From Chloroflexota bacterium (GTDB lineage Bacteria; Chloroflexota; Dehalococcoidia; Lucifugimonadales; Lucifugimonadaceae), in NCBI GenBank assembly GCA_018649665.1, contig JABIHL010000082.1, positions 1-44,392 of the forward strand: a stretch of 44,392 nt of DNA, given 5' to 3'. Positions 9,315-18,100 of the stretch are shown in pieces. The position numbers were made by a program, and so were the translations under genes. How positions within the stretch are numbered: position 1 is the stretch's first letter; every line of letters starts with the position of its first letter. The notes under the pieces were generated by a model. That model saw only the letters and a program-made list of their open reading frames with translations, had not been told where the DNA came from and ran no database searches.

Positions 9315-11449
9315 TGTCGCAAATTTTAGACTTCCGCCGTCTGCGGATCAGCTCGCCAAAGCCACTGTACGTAATCAGCCTAATCGCTTTGGTCGCTGCC
9401 GTAATTGGGTGCAGCGCTCCTGTCGCAGATGCCGAACCAACTGCCGCCGCAGCAGTCACTTCACTATCGGCAACCGCCGCGCCACTACCAACGGCGACGA
9501 CTTCATTCGCAACTCCCACATCGGAAAAATCACCTTCACCAACCACCAAAGCTCAAATACCTAACCCAGAGTCCACACAAAATTCTGCCGACCAATCTCA
9601 ACCAACTCAAATCTCGCCAACAGTACCAACAGCAACAGAACAACCCACTGCCACCCGAACGCCGTTCCCAACCAGAGTTCCAACAGCCACACCAGTATTC
9701 GTACCAGCGCAGCCCGAACCGATCATCCCTGCCCCTCCCGAACGCGATTTACAAGAACTGGGCAGGCGACTCGTTCCCGGCTACACCGACCCGAAAACGG
9801 TCGTAGCATCAGAACCTCTCGAAGTTGGCGACGACGTAAATTTCTGGGTGTCGAGGGACATCGGTAGCGTGACAGTAAACGGCACGGTTTCTCATATCTC
9901 AGAACACGTTTACTGGGTATTCGAAACCGGCTATGAACCAGATCCAAACGACATCGAAGATGTCGCCAACAATTTCGAAACTGATGTTTGGCCGGCCGTT
10001 ACTCAAGTTTTCGGAACGCCCCTAACACCCGGGATAGATGGCGATGATCGAATGGTCGTTTACACAGCGGTTCTGCGATCTGGAGTTGCCGGTTATTTCT
10101 CGGCTGCCGACTCATATCCAAAAGAGATTCGCTCACACTCGAACCAACGAGAAGCCCTCTATATGTCTGCCGACAGGGTCAATCTCACGGGCAGAGAATA
10201 CTTAAGCGTGATCGCTCACGAGTTACAACACGCTACTCACTTTGCAACCGACAATAGTGAAGACTCGTGGATCAACGAAGGACTTTCGGAAGTGGCTGCT
10301 GAGATCGCCGGATTTGCCAGATCGGCAGCTTCGGCGTTCGTTCGAGCACCCGCAACATCGCTCACTGCTTGGGCGCAAGATATTTCTGTTTCAGCCGCCA
10401 ACTACGGAGCGGCAAATCTGTTTTTTGCGTTCCTTGCCACCCACTATGGTGGCAACGATATGATCGCGGCTATTGCCCAAAATCAGGCTGACGGAATCGA
10501 GTCAGTTGATCTCACTCTTGCCGAACATGGGTTCGATGTAACAGCCAACGACGTGTACGCCGATTGGCTCGTCGCCAATTATCTCAGCACGAGCGAAGGC
10601 CCCTACTCGTATAAGGATCACTTCGTTCCGCCTGTTCGAAATGTCTACAAACGCGCTCCCGATTCACTCACAGGATCGGTCAAGTCTTACGGCGCCAACT
10701 ATGTTGTGACTTCGAGCGGTTCGGGCAACATGTCAATCGAATTTCAGGGCGAGCCGACGACATCGCTACTAGACACTGAACCGCATTCTGGTGACACATG
10801 CTGGTGGTCGAACCACGGCGATTCTATCGACACAAAATTGACTCGAAATGTCGATCTTAGGTCGGTCGATTCAGCCTCACTAACGTTCTGGGTCAACTAC
10901 AACATCGAAGAGTTTTGGGACTATGCCTATGTGATGGTATCCAACGACGAAGGCAGCACCTGGGACATTCTCGACACCGAGCGCGCCATCAATTTCGACC
11001 CAAACGGCAATGGCTACGGCGCCGGACTTACGGGAAAAAGTCTCGGCTGGGTTCAAGATTCGGTCGATCTTTCTGATTACGCAGGTGAACAGGTATTACT
11101 CAGGTTTGAATACATCACCGATGACGCCGTATTTTCAACAGGCGCGTGCTTCGACGATTTCGAAATTCCTGAACTCGGATGGACTGACGACACATCGACA
11201 ACAGCCGACTGGATCGCCGACGGATTCGTGAGAGTCGAAGAGACCATCCCAACGCAGTATCTCGTTCAGGTTATTCACGAAAAAGACGTTGGCGATCCGG
11301 TTGTCTATCAAGTTCCTGTCAATTCGAACGGTGCAGGAAACCTGACAGTCGAGAACGTCGGCGACGACGATCTCGTAGTATTTATCATCAGCGCAACGAA
11401 TCGCCAATCTACGTCGCCAACGAACTACACGCTAGAAATCCGACCGTAG
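9314..11449 (+). CDS. Secreted M30-like zinc metallopeptidase lipoprotein
   Basis: 711 residues from ATG 9314, which overlaps the pth TGA. Residues 1 to about 34 form a lipoprotein signal ending in VIGC, followed by about 100 residues of Ala/Thr/Pro/Ser-rich linker. The catalytic domain carries HELQHATHF (His302, Glu303, His306) and SWINEGLSEVAAE (Glu322 in NEG), the gluzincin arrangement typical of the M30 hyicolysin family. The C-terminal half contains a beta-sandwich region resembling immune-inhibitor-A type domains (CWWSNHGDSIDTKL, then SASLTFWVNYNIEEFWD and a Cys-Phe-Asp-Asp-Phe segment). It probably degrades extracellular protein while tethered to the membrane. The stop abuts the serS stop without a gap. 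Family assignment is by motif, so M6 is an alternative. Confidence 0.8.
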   Translation: MSQILDFRRLRISSPKPLYVISLIALVAAVIGCSAPVADAEPTAAAAVTSLSATAAPLPTATTSFATPTSEKSPSPTTKAQIPNPESTQNSADQSQPTQISPTVPTATEQPTATRTPFPTRVPTATPVFVPAQPEPIIPAPPERDLQELGRRLVPGYTDPKTVVASEPLEVGDDVNFWVSRDIGSVTVNGTVSHISEHVYWVFETGYEPDPNDIEDVANNFETDVWPAVTQVFGTPLTPGIDGDDRMVVYTAVLRSGVAGYFSAADSYPKEIRSHSNQREALYMSADRVNLTGREYLSVIAHELQHATHFATDNSEDSWINEGLSEVAAEIAGFARSAASAFVRAPATSLTAWAQDISVSAANYGAANLFFAFLATHYGGNDMIAAIAQNQADGIESVDLTLAEHGFDVTANDVYADWLVANYLSTSEGPYSYKDHFVPPVRNVYKRAPDSLTGSVKSYGANYVVTSSGSGNMSIEFQGEPTTSLLDTEPHSGDTCWWSNHGDSIDTKLTRNVDLRSVDSASLTFWVNYNIEEFWDYAYVMVSNDEGSTWDILDTERAINFDPNGNGYGAGLTGKSLGWVQDSVDLSDYAGEQVLLRFEYITDDAVFSTGACFDDFEIPELGWTDDTSTTADWIADGFVRVEETIPTQYLVQVIHEKDVGDPVVYQVPVNSNGAGNLTVENVGDDDLVVFIISATNRQSTSPTNYTLEIRP

Positions 11450-12712
11450 CTAATTCGCTTCGATGCGATCCCAGCCGGTGTATGGAACTAGTACATCAGG
11501 AATGACAATCGAGCCGTCTTCTTGTAGGCCATTCTCGATAACCGCAATCCAAATGCGCGGCAACGCGAGGCCTGATCCGTTCAGTGTGTGCGGCAACTTC
11601 GTCGAAGCCCCCACCTCTGGACGATACCGAGTGCCATTTCGTCGGCTCTGAAAATCGGTGCAAGTAGAAATCGAGCTGACTTCAAGCCATTCGGCACAAC
11701 CCGGCGACCACACTTCGATATCGTAGGTTTTAGCCGACTGGAATCCGATGTCACCGGCACAAAGCTGTAGCACTCGGTGAGTCAACCCAAGTCGAGCGCA
11801 CAACGATTCTGCCTCGCCGACCATCTCTTCCAACATTTCGTCAGAAGTTTCAGGATCGACGTAGCGGAACATTTCGACTTTTTCGAACTGATGAACCCGC
11901 TTGATTCCACGGACGTCTCGTCCTGCCGACGTGTGTTCCTTACGGAAGCTAGGAGTCTGAGCAACGTACTTCAGTGGGAGCCTGTCAGGGTCGATTATCT
12001 GACCCTGATGCAAACCGTTCAGCGCCACTTCAGCGGTAGGAACAAGCCACAAATCCGACTCATCATCCCGGTAGAGATTGTCCTTGAATTTAGGCAGGTT
12101 CCCTGAACCGGTCATCGTCTCGCCACGAACCAACAAAGGAGGGTCGATCTCGGTGTAGCCGTGGACTTCAGTCTGAATATCAAGCATCCATGAAGCCAAC
12201 GCTCGCTGGAGCTTGGCGCCCTTCCCCTTCAGCACGTAAAAACGTGCGCCCGCAATGCTCGCACCGGCTTCAAGATCGAGAATATCTAACTCGGTAGCAA
12301 CATCCCAGTGTGCATTGCCGTGTGTCTCGGTAGGGCCTTCCGAAGTACGAATTACGATGTTTGATTCTTCATCAAGTCCGTCTGGAACATCATCAAGTGG
12401 CGTATTAGGAATCGGCAGCAGAGTGGCATTCAGCTCTTCGAGAACGGCTGCCAAATCTGCCTCGACAGCTTTGATTCGATCGCCAGTCTCCCTCATTTCT
12501 GCGATCTCTTCTGGTGTTGGCTTCCGCTTCTCGTCACCAATAGCCTTGCTCACCTTATTTCGGTTTGCACGGTCGACATCGACCGCCTGAATCAACTCTT
12601 TTCGTCGAGAGTCGAGTTCGATAATCCTGTCGATAGGCGGATCTTCTCCGCGGCGAACCAGTGCGGCTCGAAATTTTTCAGGATCTCGGACTATTTGTTC
12701 CAGTGAAAGCAT
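11450..12712 (-). CDS. serS: Seryl-tRNA synthetase
   Basis: Class II synthetase that charges tRNA-Ser (one such tRNA lies at 25909), and tRNA-Sec where that exists. 420 residues, ATG at 12710-12712. An N-terminal coiled-coil arm (residues about 30-100, charged, with KRKPTPEEIAEMRE) binds the long variable arm of tRNA-Ser. The core has motif 2 (SFRKEHTSAGRDVRGIKR) and a motif-3-like NGSGLALPRIWIAVIEN, plus VPTAEVALNG and CAGDIGFQSAKTYDIE. It is encoded 51 bases downstream of lysS on the same strand, probably the same operon. Its supply of Ser-tRNA-Sec would be needed for the selenoprotein candidate. Confidence 0.95.
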   Translation of the reverse strand: MLSLEQIVRDPEKFRAALVRRGEDPPIDRIIELDSRRKELIQAVDVDRANRNKVSKAIGDEKRKPTPEEIAEMRETGDRIKAVEADLAAVLEELNATLLPIPNTPLDDVPDGLDEESNIVIRTSEGPTETHGNAHWDVATELDILDLEAGASIAGARFYVLKGKGAKLQRALASWMLDIQTEVHGYTEIDPPLLVRGETMTGSGNLPKFKDNLYRDDESDLWLVPTAEVALNGLHQGQIIDPDRLPLKYVAQTPSFRKEHTSAGRDVRGIKRVHQFEKVEMFRYVDPETSDEMLEEMVGEAESLCARLGLTHRVLQLCAGDIGFQSAKTYDIEVWSPGCAEWLEVSSISTCTDFQSRRNGTRYRPEVGASTKLPHTLNGSGLALPRIWIAVIENGLQEDGSIVIPDVLVPYTGWDRIEAN

Positions 12713-12763
12713 TTTTTACTCAAGCTCAATTAGTAAATTCGAAACGACTCAAAAGAGATTAGA

Positions 12764-14344
12764 TCACGTGTTGCGCATAGCTGGGAATAGCAATATTTCT
12801 CGGATCGATACCTCGCCAGCGATCAGCATCGTGAGTCGGTCAATACCTAGTCCCAGACCACCCGTCGGCGGCATGCCATGCTCGATCGCAACGAGGAAGT
12901 CTTCATCCAATCGATCGGCTTCATCGTCACCAAATTCCAAGCGCATTTTCTCTTGCTGCTCAAATCGATCGCGCTGGTCCACCGGATCGTTCAATTCGGT
13001 AAACGCATTGCAAAGTTCAGTTCCCATAACGAAGCCTTCAAACCTCTCGACGATTTCGTCGGAGTCCGGCTTACGTTTTGCGAGCGGAGACATCTCGACC
13101 GGGTAGTCGACCAAGAAATGCGGCTGTACCAAGTGAGGCTCAACTTCCGACGAAATAACCTTGTCGAGCAATCGTCCCCACGCTGAACCAACCTCGACGT
13201 GAATTCCACGCTCACGCATCGCCTGAGACAGCGACTCAGTATCCCGGGTCTCAACGAAATCGATACCAGTTCGCGTTTTGATTTCTTCACGCAGATCAAG
13301 TCGAGGCCAAGGAGGAGTCAGATCAATCTCTGGTCGAACGCCTTCCACTTCCGGCAAAACCATAGAGCCGGTCGTTTCTTTGGCGATAGTCGAAACCAAG
13401 TTCTCGACCATAGTCATCACATCGTTGTAATCGGCGTACGCCTGATAACTCTCGATGGTCGTGAACTCTGGATTGTGATCGTGATCGAGCCCCTCGTTTC
13501 GGAATAATCGACCGATTTCGAATACTCGCTCGATACCGCCGACGATCAGCTTCTTCAGATAAAGCTCTGTTGCAATTCGCAAATACAAATCGCGGTCGAG
13601 CTGGTTATGGTGAGTCTCGAACGGAGTCGCCTGAGCACCACCAGCCACGGGCACAAGAATCGGAGTTTCGACTTCGATAAATCCAGCACTGTGCATGAAC
13701 GATCGCATCGACTGCACGACCTTCGAACGCAACAGCGCGTTCTTCATCGCTTTGTCGTTAGAAATCAGATCGAGATACCGCTGTCGGAATCGAATTTCCT
13801 GATCCTGCAAACCATGCCACTTATCGGGCAACGGACGAATGGCCTTGGTGAGTACGGTGACTTTGGCAGCCTCAACGCTGATTTCACCGCGGCGTGTGCG
13901 TATGACCGAACCTTCAACACCGATGATGTCGCCGATATCCAACAAGCTCAAAATTTCGTACTCGTCGTCGCCCATAGTGTTCTGACGAGCAAACGCCTGA
14001 ATCGATCCGTAACCGTCCTTCAGATCGATGAACGCAGCCTTACCCATGCCGCGCCGAGCCATTACCCGGCCTGCAATTCGAATGGTTTCTGTTCGCGGGT
14101 GCTCGGGATCATCACCAACACCGTTGCCAGCCATTACCTCGGCATACTCGAACAATTTTGTCGCTTCATCAGATGTGTGCGTTCGATCAAAGCGCGCTGG
14201 GTAAGGGTCGATGCCCTTCGCCCGTATCTGAGCCGTTTTGGCGAGACGATCCTCAATGAGTTTTTGTTCGCCTGCCGCCACTTCGGCGTCGTTCAAAGAA
14301 TCTGGCAACGACTCTGGCTGTTCTTGTTGATCTTGGTTGGTCAT
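12764..14344 (-). CDS. lysS: Lysyl-tRNA synthetase, class II
   Basis: Charges tRNA-Lys. 526 residues, ATG at 14342-14344. An N-terminal acidic/Gln-rich extension of about 20 residues precedes the OB-fold anticodon-binding domain (GRVMARRGMGKAAFIDLKD). The catalytic core has FRQRYLDLI, FEIGRLFRNEGLDHDHNPEF (motif 2), TELNDPVDQRDRF and GGLGLGIDRLTML (motif 3). These identify the class II LysRS rather than AspRS or AsnRS. First gene of a probable lysS-serS operon; the start faces a 331-bp gene-free stretch. Confidence 0.96.
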   Translation of the reverse strand: MTNQDQQEQPESLPDSLNDAEVAAGEQKLIEDRLAKTAQIRAKGIDPYPARFDRTHTSDEATKLFEYAEVMAGNGVGDDPEHPRTETIRIAGRVMARRGMGKAAFIDLKDGYGSIQAFARQNTMGDDEYEILSLLDIGDIIGVEGSVIRTRRGEISVEAAKVTVLTKAIRPLPDKWHGLQDQEIRFRQRYLDLISNDKAMKNALLRSKVVQSMRSFMHSAGFIEVETPILVPVAGGAQATPFETHHNQLDRDLYLRIATELYLKKLIVGGIERVFEIGRLFRNEGLDHDHNPEFTTIESYQAYADYNDVMTMVENLVSTIAKETTGSMVLPEVEGVRPEIDLTPPWPRLDLREEIKTRTGIDFVETRDTESLSQAMRERGIHVEVGSAWGRLLDKVISSEVEPHLVQPHFLVDYPVEMSPLAKRKPDSDEIVERFEGFVMGTELCNAFTELNDPVDQRDRFEQQEKMRLEFGDDEADRLDEDFLVAIEHGMPPTGGLGLGIDRLTMLIAGEVSIREILLFPAMRNT

Positions 14345-14675
14345 ATTTTCCGGCGCAGAAATTGCCTGCGTTCACTCGTATCGTGCCACAGGTTTCTACG
14401 TGCAGCACTTCTCTCATCTGATGCTGATAGGCGAAGCGAATATCCGCATGCCAACTTTGCAGCAGTTCATTCTAAGCCAGCTATCTAACCGCCTGTGATT
14501 CACCCACCACGGATTGACCATCGATTCGCCCGGCTCATGACACCGCTTCCGTGTAAAAACGCCAAAACCGGTAATAACTCACGATGGTTAAGAATAGCGA
14601 TTCCCATGAATAATCGAGTTTGTCCCATTTTGCGTAATGGCTTTACGGACACCCGGAGAAATTCAGGGGTTTCAA
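14345..14675. other. Gene-free divergent region between lysS and rsmD
   Basis: 331 bp between two divergent starts. Short ORFs cross it in several frames but show no family signature and none has a ribosome site. It should hold promoters for both operons; I cannot point to a convincing -35/-10 pair. AGGGG at 14665-14669 is the ribosome site of rsmD. Confidence 0.5.
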
Positions 14676-15269
14676 GTGCGGATCGAAAGTGCGATGAGCA
14701 ACAATCGAAGAGGATCGTCACAGTTCCGTCGAAATACTGGTTCCGGCCTCAGGCCTACAACCTCCAAGGTTAGATCCGCTATTTTTTCGATGCTCGGGCC
14801 TGCTGGACCTCAGGGTATGCGGGTACTTGATATTTACGCAGGAACGGGAGCACTAGGAATCGAAGCTCTACAACGTGGCGCAACAAGCGCAACGTTCATC
14901 GAGCAAAACGGTCGCCGGTGCGCAGATATAAAAAAGGCTCTGGAAAAGCACAAATTGGCAATACAAGGCTCAGTACAAAAAGGTAGCGCACTCAACGCAG
15001 TCGGAAGACTGAAGGGTGAGTTCGACCTGATTTTTGCCGACCCCCCCTATGATCTCGTCGAGTTCGAATCACTATTCGAACTCGTCCACAAAGCCCATCT
15101 AATTGCACCTCACGCCATCGCATTTCTCGAACATTCGAAGATGACCGATCTCCCCGATTCACTTCCCGGACTCACGTTATCTACCCACCGACTCTACGGC
15201 GATACCGCAATTTCGGTTTACAAATCTCAAACCACCCCAACCCATACAACGAACCCGGAGGGCGAATAG
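14676..15269 (+). CDS. rsmD: 16S rRNA (guanine966-N2)-methyltransferase, RsmD family
   Basis: 197 residues from GTG 14676, chosen because AGGGGT sits 5-6 bases upstream; an upstream ATG at 14637 lacks such a site. The protein has the RsmD pattern GLRPTTSKVRSAIFSML, the SAM-binding motif VLDIYAGTGALGIEALQRGA and the catalytic ADPPYD motif that positions the target base's exocyclic amine. It methylates G966 of 16S rRNA during small-subunit assembly, using SAM. The N-terminus is a little degenerate (the usual RIIxGxxRG strand is not clear). The TAG stop at 15267-15269 directly abuts the coaD ATG. The rsmD-coaD pair is a common bacterial gene order. Confidence 0.9.
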   Translation: MRIESAMSNNRRGSSQFRRNTGSGLRPTTSKVRSAIFSMLGPAGPQGMRVLDIYAGTGALGIEALQRGATSATFIEQNGRRCADIKKALEKHKLAIQGSVQKGSALNAVGRLKGEFDLIFADPPYDLVEFESLFELVHKAHLIAPHAIAFLEHSKMTDLPDSLPGLTLSTHRLYGDTAISVYKSQTTPTHTTNPEGE

Positions 15270-15776
15270 ATGGCACGAGCGATCTATCCCGGCACGTTTG
15301 ACCCGGTAACCAATGGGCACGTGGATATTGTCGAAAGGGCATCACATACCGTCGATCATCTGACGGTCGGTGTTGTCGAAGTCTCATCGAAACGAACTAT
15401 GTTCAACGTCGATGAGCGGATAAAAATGTTCTCCGATGCCGTGGCACACCTGCCCAACGTATCGGTGAAGGCGTACTCAGGCCTAACCGTCAACGCTGCC
15501 CGAGAAATCGGAGCAACCGTAATCATTCGTGGTTTACGGATCACAAGCGATTTTGAGTACGAAAGTGAAATGGCACTAATGAACCGCAGGATGGCTGAGG
15601 ACGTCGAAACCGTTTGTCTTTTCAGCGCATTGCAATATCAAATCCTGAGTTCATCGAGAGTGAAGGAAGTAGCGGCACTCGGCGCCGATGTGTCGGACCT
15701 AGTTCCTAAAAACGTTTGGGGGCCTCTGGTTGAGAGGCTCGACGCCAAGCGAAAACAAGCAGCAACCAATAGTTAG
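15270..15776 (+). CDS. coaD: Phosphopantetheine adenylyltransferase
   Basis: Transfers AMP from ATP to 4'-phosphopantetheine, the penultimate step of coenzyme A synthesis. 168 residues, near the family norm of about 160. It has the nucleotidyltransferase motif YPGTFDPVTNGHVDIVERA, then IIRGLRITSDFEYE and the C-terminal LSSSRVKEVAALG that resembles the ISSSxxRE motif. The ATG follows the rsmD TAG without any gap. The next gene starts 34 bases after the coaD stop with its own ribosome site. Confidence 0.96.
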   Translation: MARAIYPGTFDPVTNGHVDIVERASHTVDHLTVGVVEVSSKRTMFNVDERIKMFSDAVAHLPNVSVKAYSGLTVNAAREIGATVIIRGLRITSDFEYESEMALMNRRMAEDVETVCLFSALQYQILSSSRVKEVAALGADVSDLVPKNVWGPLVERLDAKRKQAATNS

Positions 15777-15810
15777 TAGCACGCGTCAGTCGACACGCAT
15801 GGAGATAAAA

Positions 15811-16404
15811 ATGACACTTATGTCACAACTCGAAGACCTAGAGGCGATGATCGTCAAAGGTCGAGTACCCGGAACAGCTCGAACGCTCGTGAACCTGGAC
15901 AAAATCACTGTAGTCATCGATGAGATGAAGGGTGAAATGCCAGAACAGTTGAACGAAGCCGAGGGCGTTGTTCGTCAGAAAGACGCGATTATCAAGCAGG
16001 CTGAACTAGAAGCCCGCCGAATTCGCGCATACGCCGATGAAGAAGCAACAACGATTCGCCAGCTCGCCGAAGAGCAGTCGAACACACTGCTTACGACTTC
16101 GCAAGAAGAAGCCCGAAAGATGATCCAGGACACTGAGATCACCCGAATGGCTAACGAAAACGCAACAGAGATCGAAGCCGACGCACAGAAGCGCGCTGGT
16201 AAGTTGATCGATGATGCTGAAGGTCGCGTAAACGGAATCTTGAACGACGCTGAAACTTCAGCTGACTCACGTCGCAAGGGCGCAGACAACTACGCTCGAG
16301 AAGTGTTGTTCACGCTCGAAGAACGAGTCGCCGACACGCTTGGTCAGGTCCGAGGTGGTATTGACCTCCTAGACGCCCGCCCAACAGCAAACGTCGCCGA
16401 CTAG
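15811..16404 (+). CDS. Coiled-coil protein (DivIVA / ATPase-stalk-like), function unknown
   Basis: 197 residues from ATG 15811, supported by GGAG six bases upstream (GGAGATAAAAATG). The frame is open back to 15730 inside coaD, but that part overlaps a real gene. After a short N-terminal segment (SQLEDLEAMIVKGRVPGTARTLVNLDKI) the protein is an almost unbroken Ala/Glu/Arg-rich helix with many AEEQ, ADEEA and EARKM heptads from about residue 35 to 165. This composition is shared by DivIVA-like division or growth scaffolds and by ATP synthase b/E stalk subunits. The position after coaD and the lack of a membrane segment favour a soluble scaffold. The exact role cannot be read. Confidence 0.7.
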   Translation: MTLMSQLEDLEAMIVKGRVPGTARTLVNLDKITVVIDEMKGEMPEQLNEAEGVVRQKDAIIKQAELEARRIRAYADEEATTIRQLAEEQSNTLLTTSQEEARKMIQDTEITRMANENATEIEADAQKRAGKLIDDAEGRVNGILNDAETSADSRRKGADNYAREVLFTLEERVADTLGQVRGGIDLLDARPTANVAD

Positions 16405-16433
16405 TTCTGGTTCGTAATCGCATCAGCCTGAAT

Positions 16434-16622
16434 CGCCCTAATGTCATCCTGAGCCAGTCGAAGGACGATAGGTAGGGCGTGTCTTAAGCGAAGTCGACAA
16501 CTCCCCGCGGAGCTCGCGTGGTGCCCAAGTGCGAAAGCACGCCCGGCACGAACGAAAAGAATCAACCACTCAGCCCTGTGCTCGCCCACGTTCAATCAAA
16601 CGAACCAAGCGACTCAGGGCTG
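16434..16622. repeat. Cluster of short palindromic repeats
   Basis: In the 234-bp gap between two convergent genes, CGCCCTA (16434-16440) pairs with TAGGGCG (16473-16479) and encloses a GTCATCCTGAG...GTCGAAGGAC core, a sequence type common in bacterial intergenic repeats. Next follow a GTGC-GAAA-GCAC hairpin and CAGCCCTG (16571-16578) paired with CAGGGCTG (16615-16622). A similar TGTCATCCTGA core recurs at 33081. No ORF of note. These may act as bidirectional terminators. Confidence 0.55.
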
Positions 16623-16638
16623 TGTTGTCTAAGAACTT

Positions 16639-17790
16639 CTACGGATGCAGGATCACCTTGGTGTAGCCGTCAACTCGCTGGTCGAACTTCTGGTAGGCAT
16701 CAGGCGCTTCGTCTAGCGACACCTCATGCGATACGACAAAGCTTGGTAGCGCCCGACCGGAAATGATTAAATCTCGCAAGTTGGCGTTGTATTGCTTCAC
16801 ATTGCACTGACCAGTTCCCAGACGAATACCCTTCTCGAAAAGCTGTCCAAAGTTGATAGAAAGCGCGCCTTTCTTAGCGCGCTCGTCTACTCCTCCAGGG
16901 TCGGAAGGAACGTAAAGGCCAGGAATTCCTAACGCACCGGTCGGAGCAACCACATCGATTAGCTGATTGAGAACGATGTTTGGCACCTCGTCCTGCTCGC
17001 CCCCAACAGCCGACGAACCGGCAGCAGTCGCCTGATAACCGACAGCGTCGATTCCCTTATCAACACCTTCGCCACCTAGATGTGCTTTGATCTGATCGAC
17101 CGGGCTTGCCACGTCGTAGTTAATCGGAATGGCTCCGATTTCAGCAGCCTTGTCGAGTCGTTCTTGAACGTGATCTACCGCGAACACCTGCGATGCACCT
17201 CGTAAAATTGCACTATACGAAGCCATCAGTCCGACCGGACCACACCCGAACACCGCAACACTTTCGCCCGGGGTCACTCCGGCGAGTTCTGTGCCGTGGT
17301 AGCCGGTCGGAAAAATATCGGCGAGCAAAGCAAAGTCTGCTTCATGGTCAGTGCCTTCAGGCAGCACCAAACAGTTGAAATCGGCGAACGGAACCTGCAT
17401 TAGCTCGGCTTGACCACCGACCCACGGTCCCATCGAAACGTATCCGTAGGCACCACCGGCAAATCCGGGATTCACCGTTGTGCAGTATCCGGTGTAACCG
17501 CCCAGACAGTTCTTACAGAACCCACAAGCGACGTTGAATGGCATCACTACTCGGTCGCCAACCTTACGAGTTTTAACGGCGGGCCCAACTTCAACGATCA
17601 CGCCCATGTTCTCGTGACCAAACACGATGCCGGGCTGTGCTGCCGTACGACCTTCGTACATGTGCAAATCGGATCCACAGATGCAGGAAGACGTGATTTG
17701 CACGATCGCATCGTTCGGATGGAGAATCTGAGGGTCTGGAACCGTCTCGACAGCAACCTTAAACGGCTCTTTGTATACAACGGCTTTCAT
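16639..17790 (-). CDS. Zinc-dependent dehydrogenase, glutathione-independent formaldehyde dehydrogenase type
   Basis: Medium-chain (MDR) enzyme that would oxidise formaldehyde or a related aldehyde/alcohol with NAD+. 383 residues, ATG at 17788-17790, with AGGAG eight bases upstream. It has SSCICGSDLHMYEGR (catalytic zinc Cys), FGHENMG, the structural-zinc set CGFCKNCLGGYTGYC and the Rossmann motif VAVFGCGPVGLMAS. A long insert (YVSMGPWVGGQAELMQVP, then IDAVGYQA) matches the glutathione-independent FDH branch rather than ordinary ADH. Convergent with the coiled-coil gene across a repeat cluster. Its promoter side carries the 130-bp palindromic element at 17941-18070. Confidence 0.87.
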   Translation of the reverse strand: MKAVVYKEPFKVAVETVPDPQILHPNDAIVQITSSCICGSDLHMYEGRTAAQPGIVFGHENMGVIVEVGPAVKTRKVGDRVVMPFNVACGFCKNCLGGYTGYCTTVNPGFAGGAYGYVSMGPWVGGQAELMQVPFADFNCLVLPEGTDHEADFALLADIFPTGYHGTELAGVTPGESVAVFGCGPVGLMASYSAILRGASQVFAVDHVQERLDKAAEIGAIPINYDVASPVDQIKAHLGGEGVDKGIDAVGYQATAAGSSAVGGEQDEVPNIVLNQLIDVVAPTGALGIPGLYVPSDPGGVDERAKKGALSINFGQLFEKGIRLGTGQCNVKQYNANLRDLIISGRALPSFVVSHEVSLDEAPDAYQKFDQRVDGYTKVILHP

Positions 17791-17940
17791 AGCGACATCT
17801 CCTAGTGATTCTCGGAACTGACTTGCTTGCTCGGCACACTATGGTTCGGCTTTTGCAGTTTGTCCAGAGAGAAAGCTGGTATTGGCACGTTTCAGAGATC
17901 GGAATGTTTGCTGAGATTTCGCTTGTGCCAACGGTAAGGC

Positions 17941-18070
17941 CCTCTCCCTCGGGGAGAGGATTTAGGTGAGGTGGAATGCCGGCGACGGCATCGGTGCTCT
18001 GGCTCGCACACCGATGCCATTGAACAATTTTCATGCCCCCTCAACCTAACCTTCTCCCTGAGGGAGAAGG
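17941..18070. repeat. 130-bp nested palindromic element (MITE/REP-like)
   Basis: The element begins with the hairpin CCTCTCCC-TCG-GGGAGAGG (17941-17959) and ends with the 21-bp palindrome CCTTCTCCCT-G-AGGGAGAAGG (18050-18070). Just inside these, TTAGGTGAGG (17962-17971) is complementary to CCTCAACCTAA (18039-18049) with one extra base. In the centre GGCATCGGTG (17987-17996) pairs with CACCGATGCC (18009-18018). Similar CTCTCCCT hairpins are common intergenic repeats in bacteria. The 310-bp gap 17791-18100 holds no supported gene; a 91-codon frame across it is a shadow. Confidence 0.75.
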
Positions 18071-18100
18071 AGTTAGAAGTGAGAATCAGTGACTAACGCC

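Noticed and set aside
13607-14488. A 293-residue plus-strand frame opposite lysS
   Set aside because: It is the antisense shadow of a well-conserved lysS sequence and shows no family motif.
17759-18034. A 91-residue minus-strand frame upstream of the formaldehyde dehydrogenase
   Set aside because: It runs through the palindromic repeat (the segment HLNPLPEGEG is typical translated repeat) and overlaps the dehydrogenase start.
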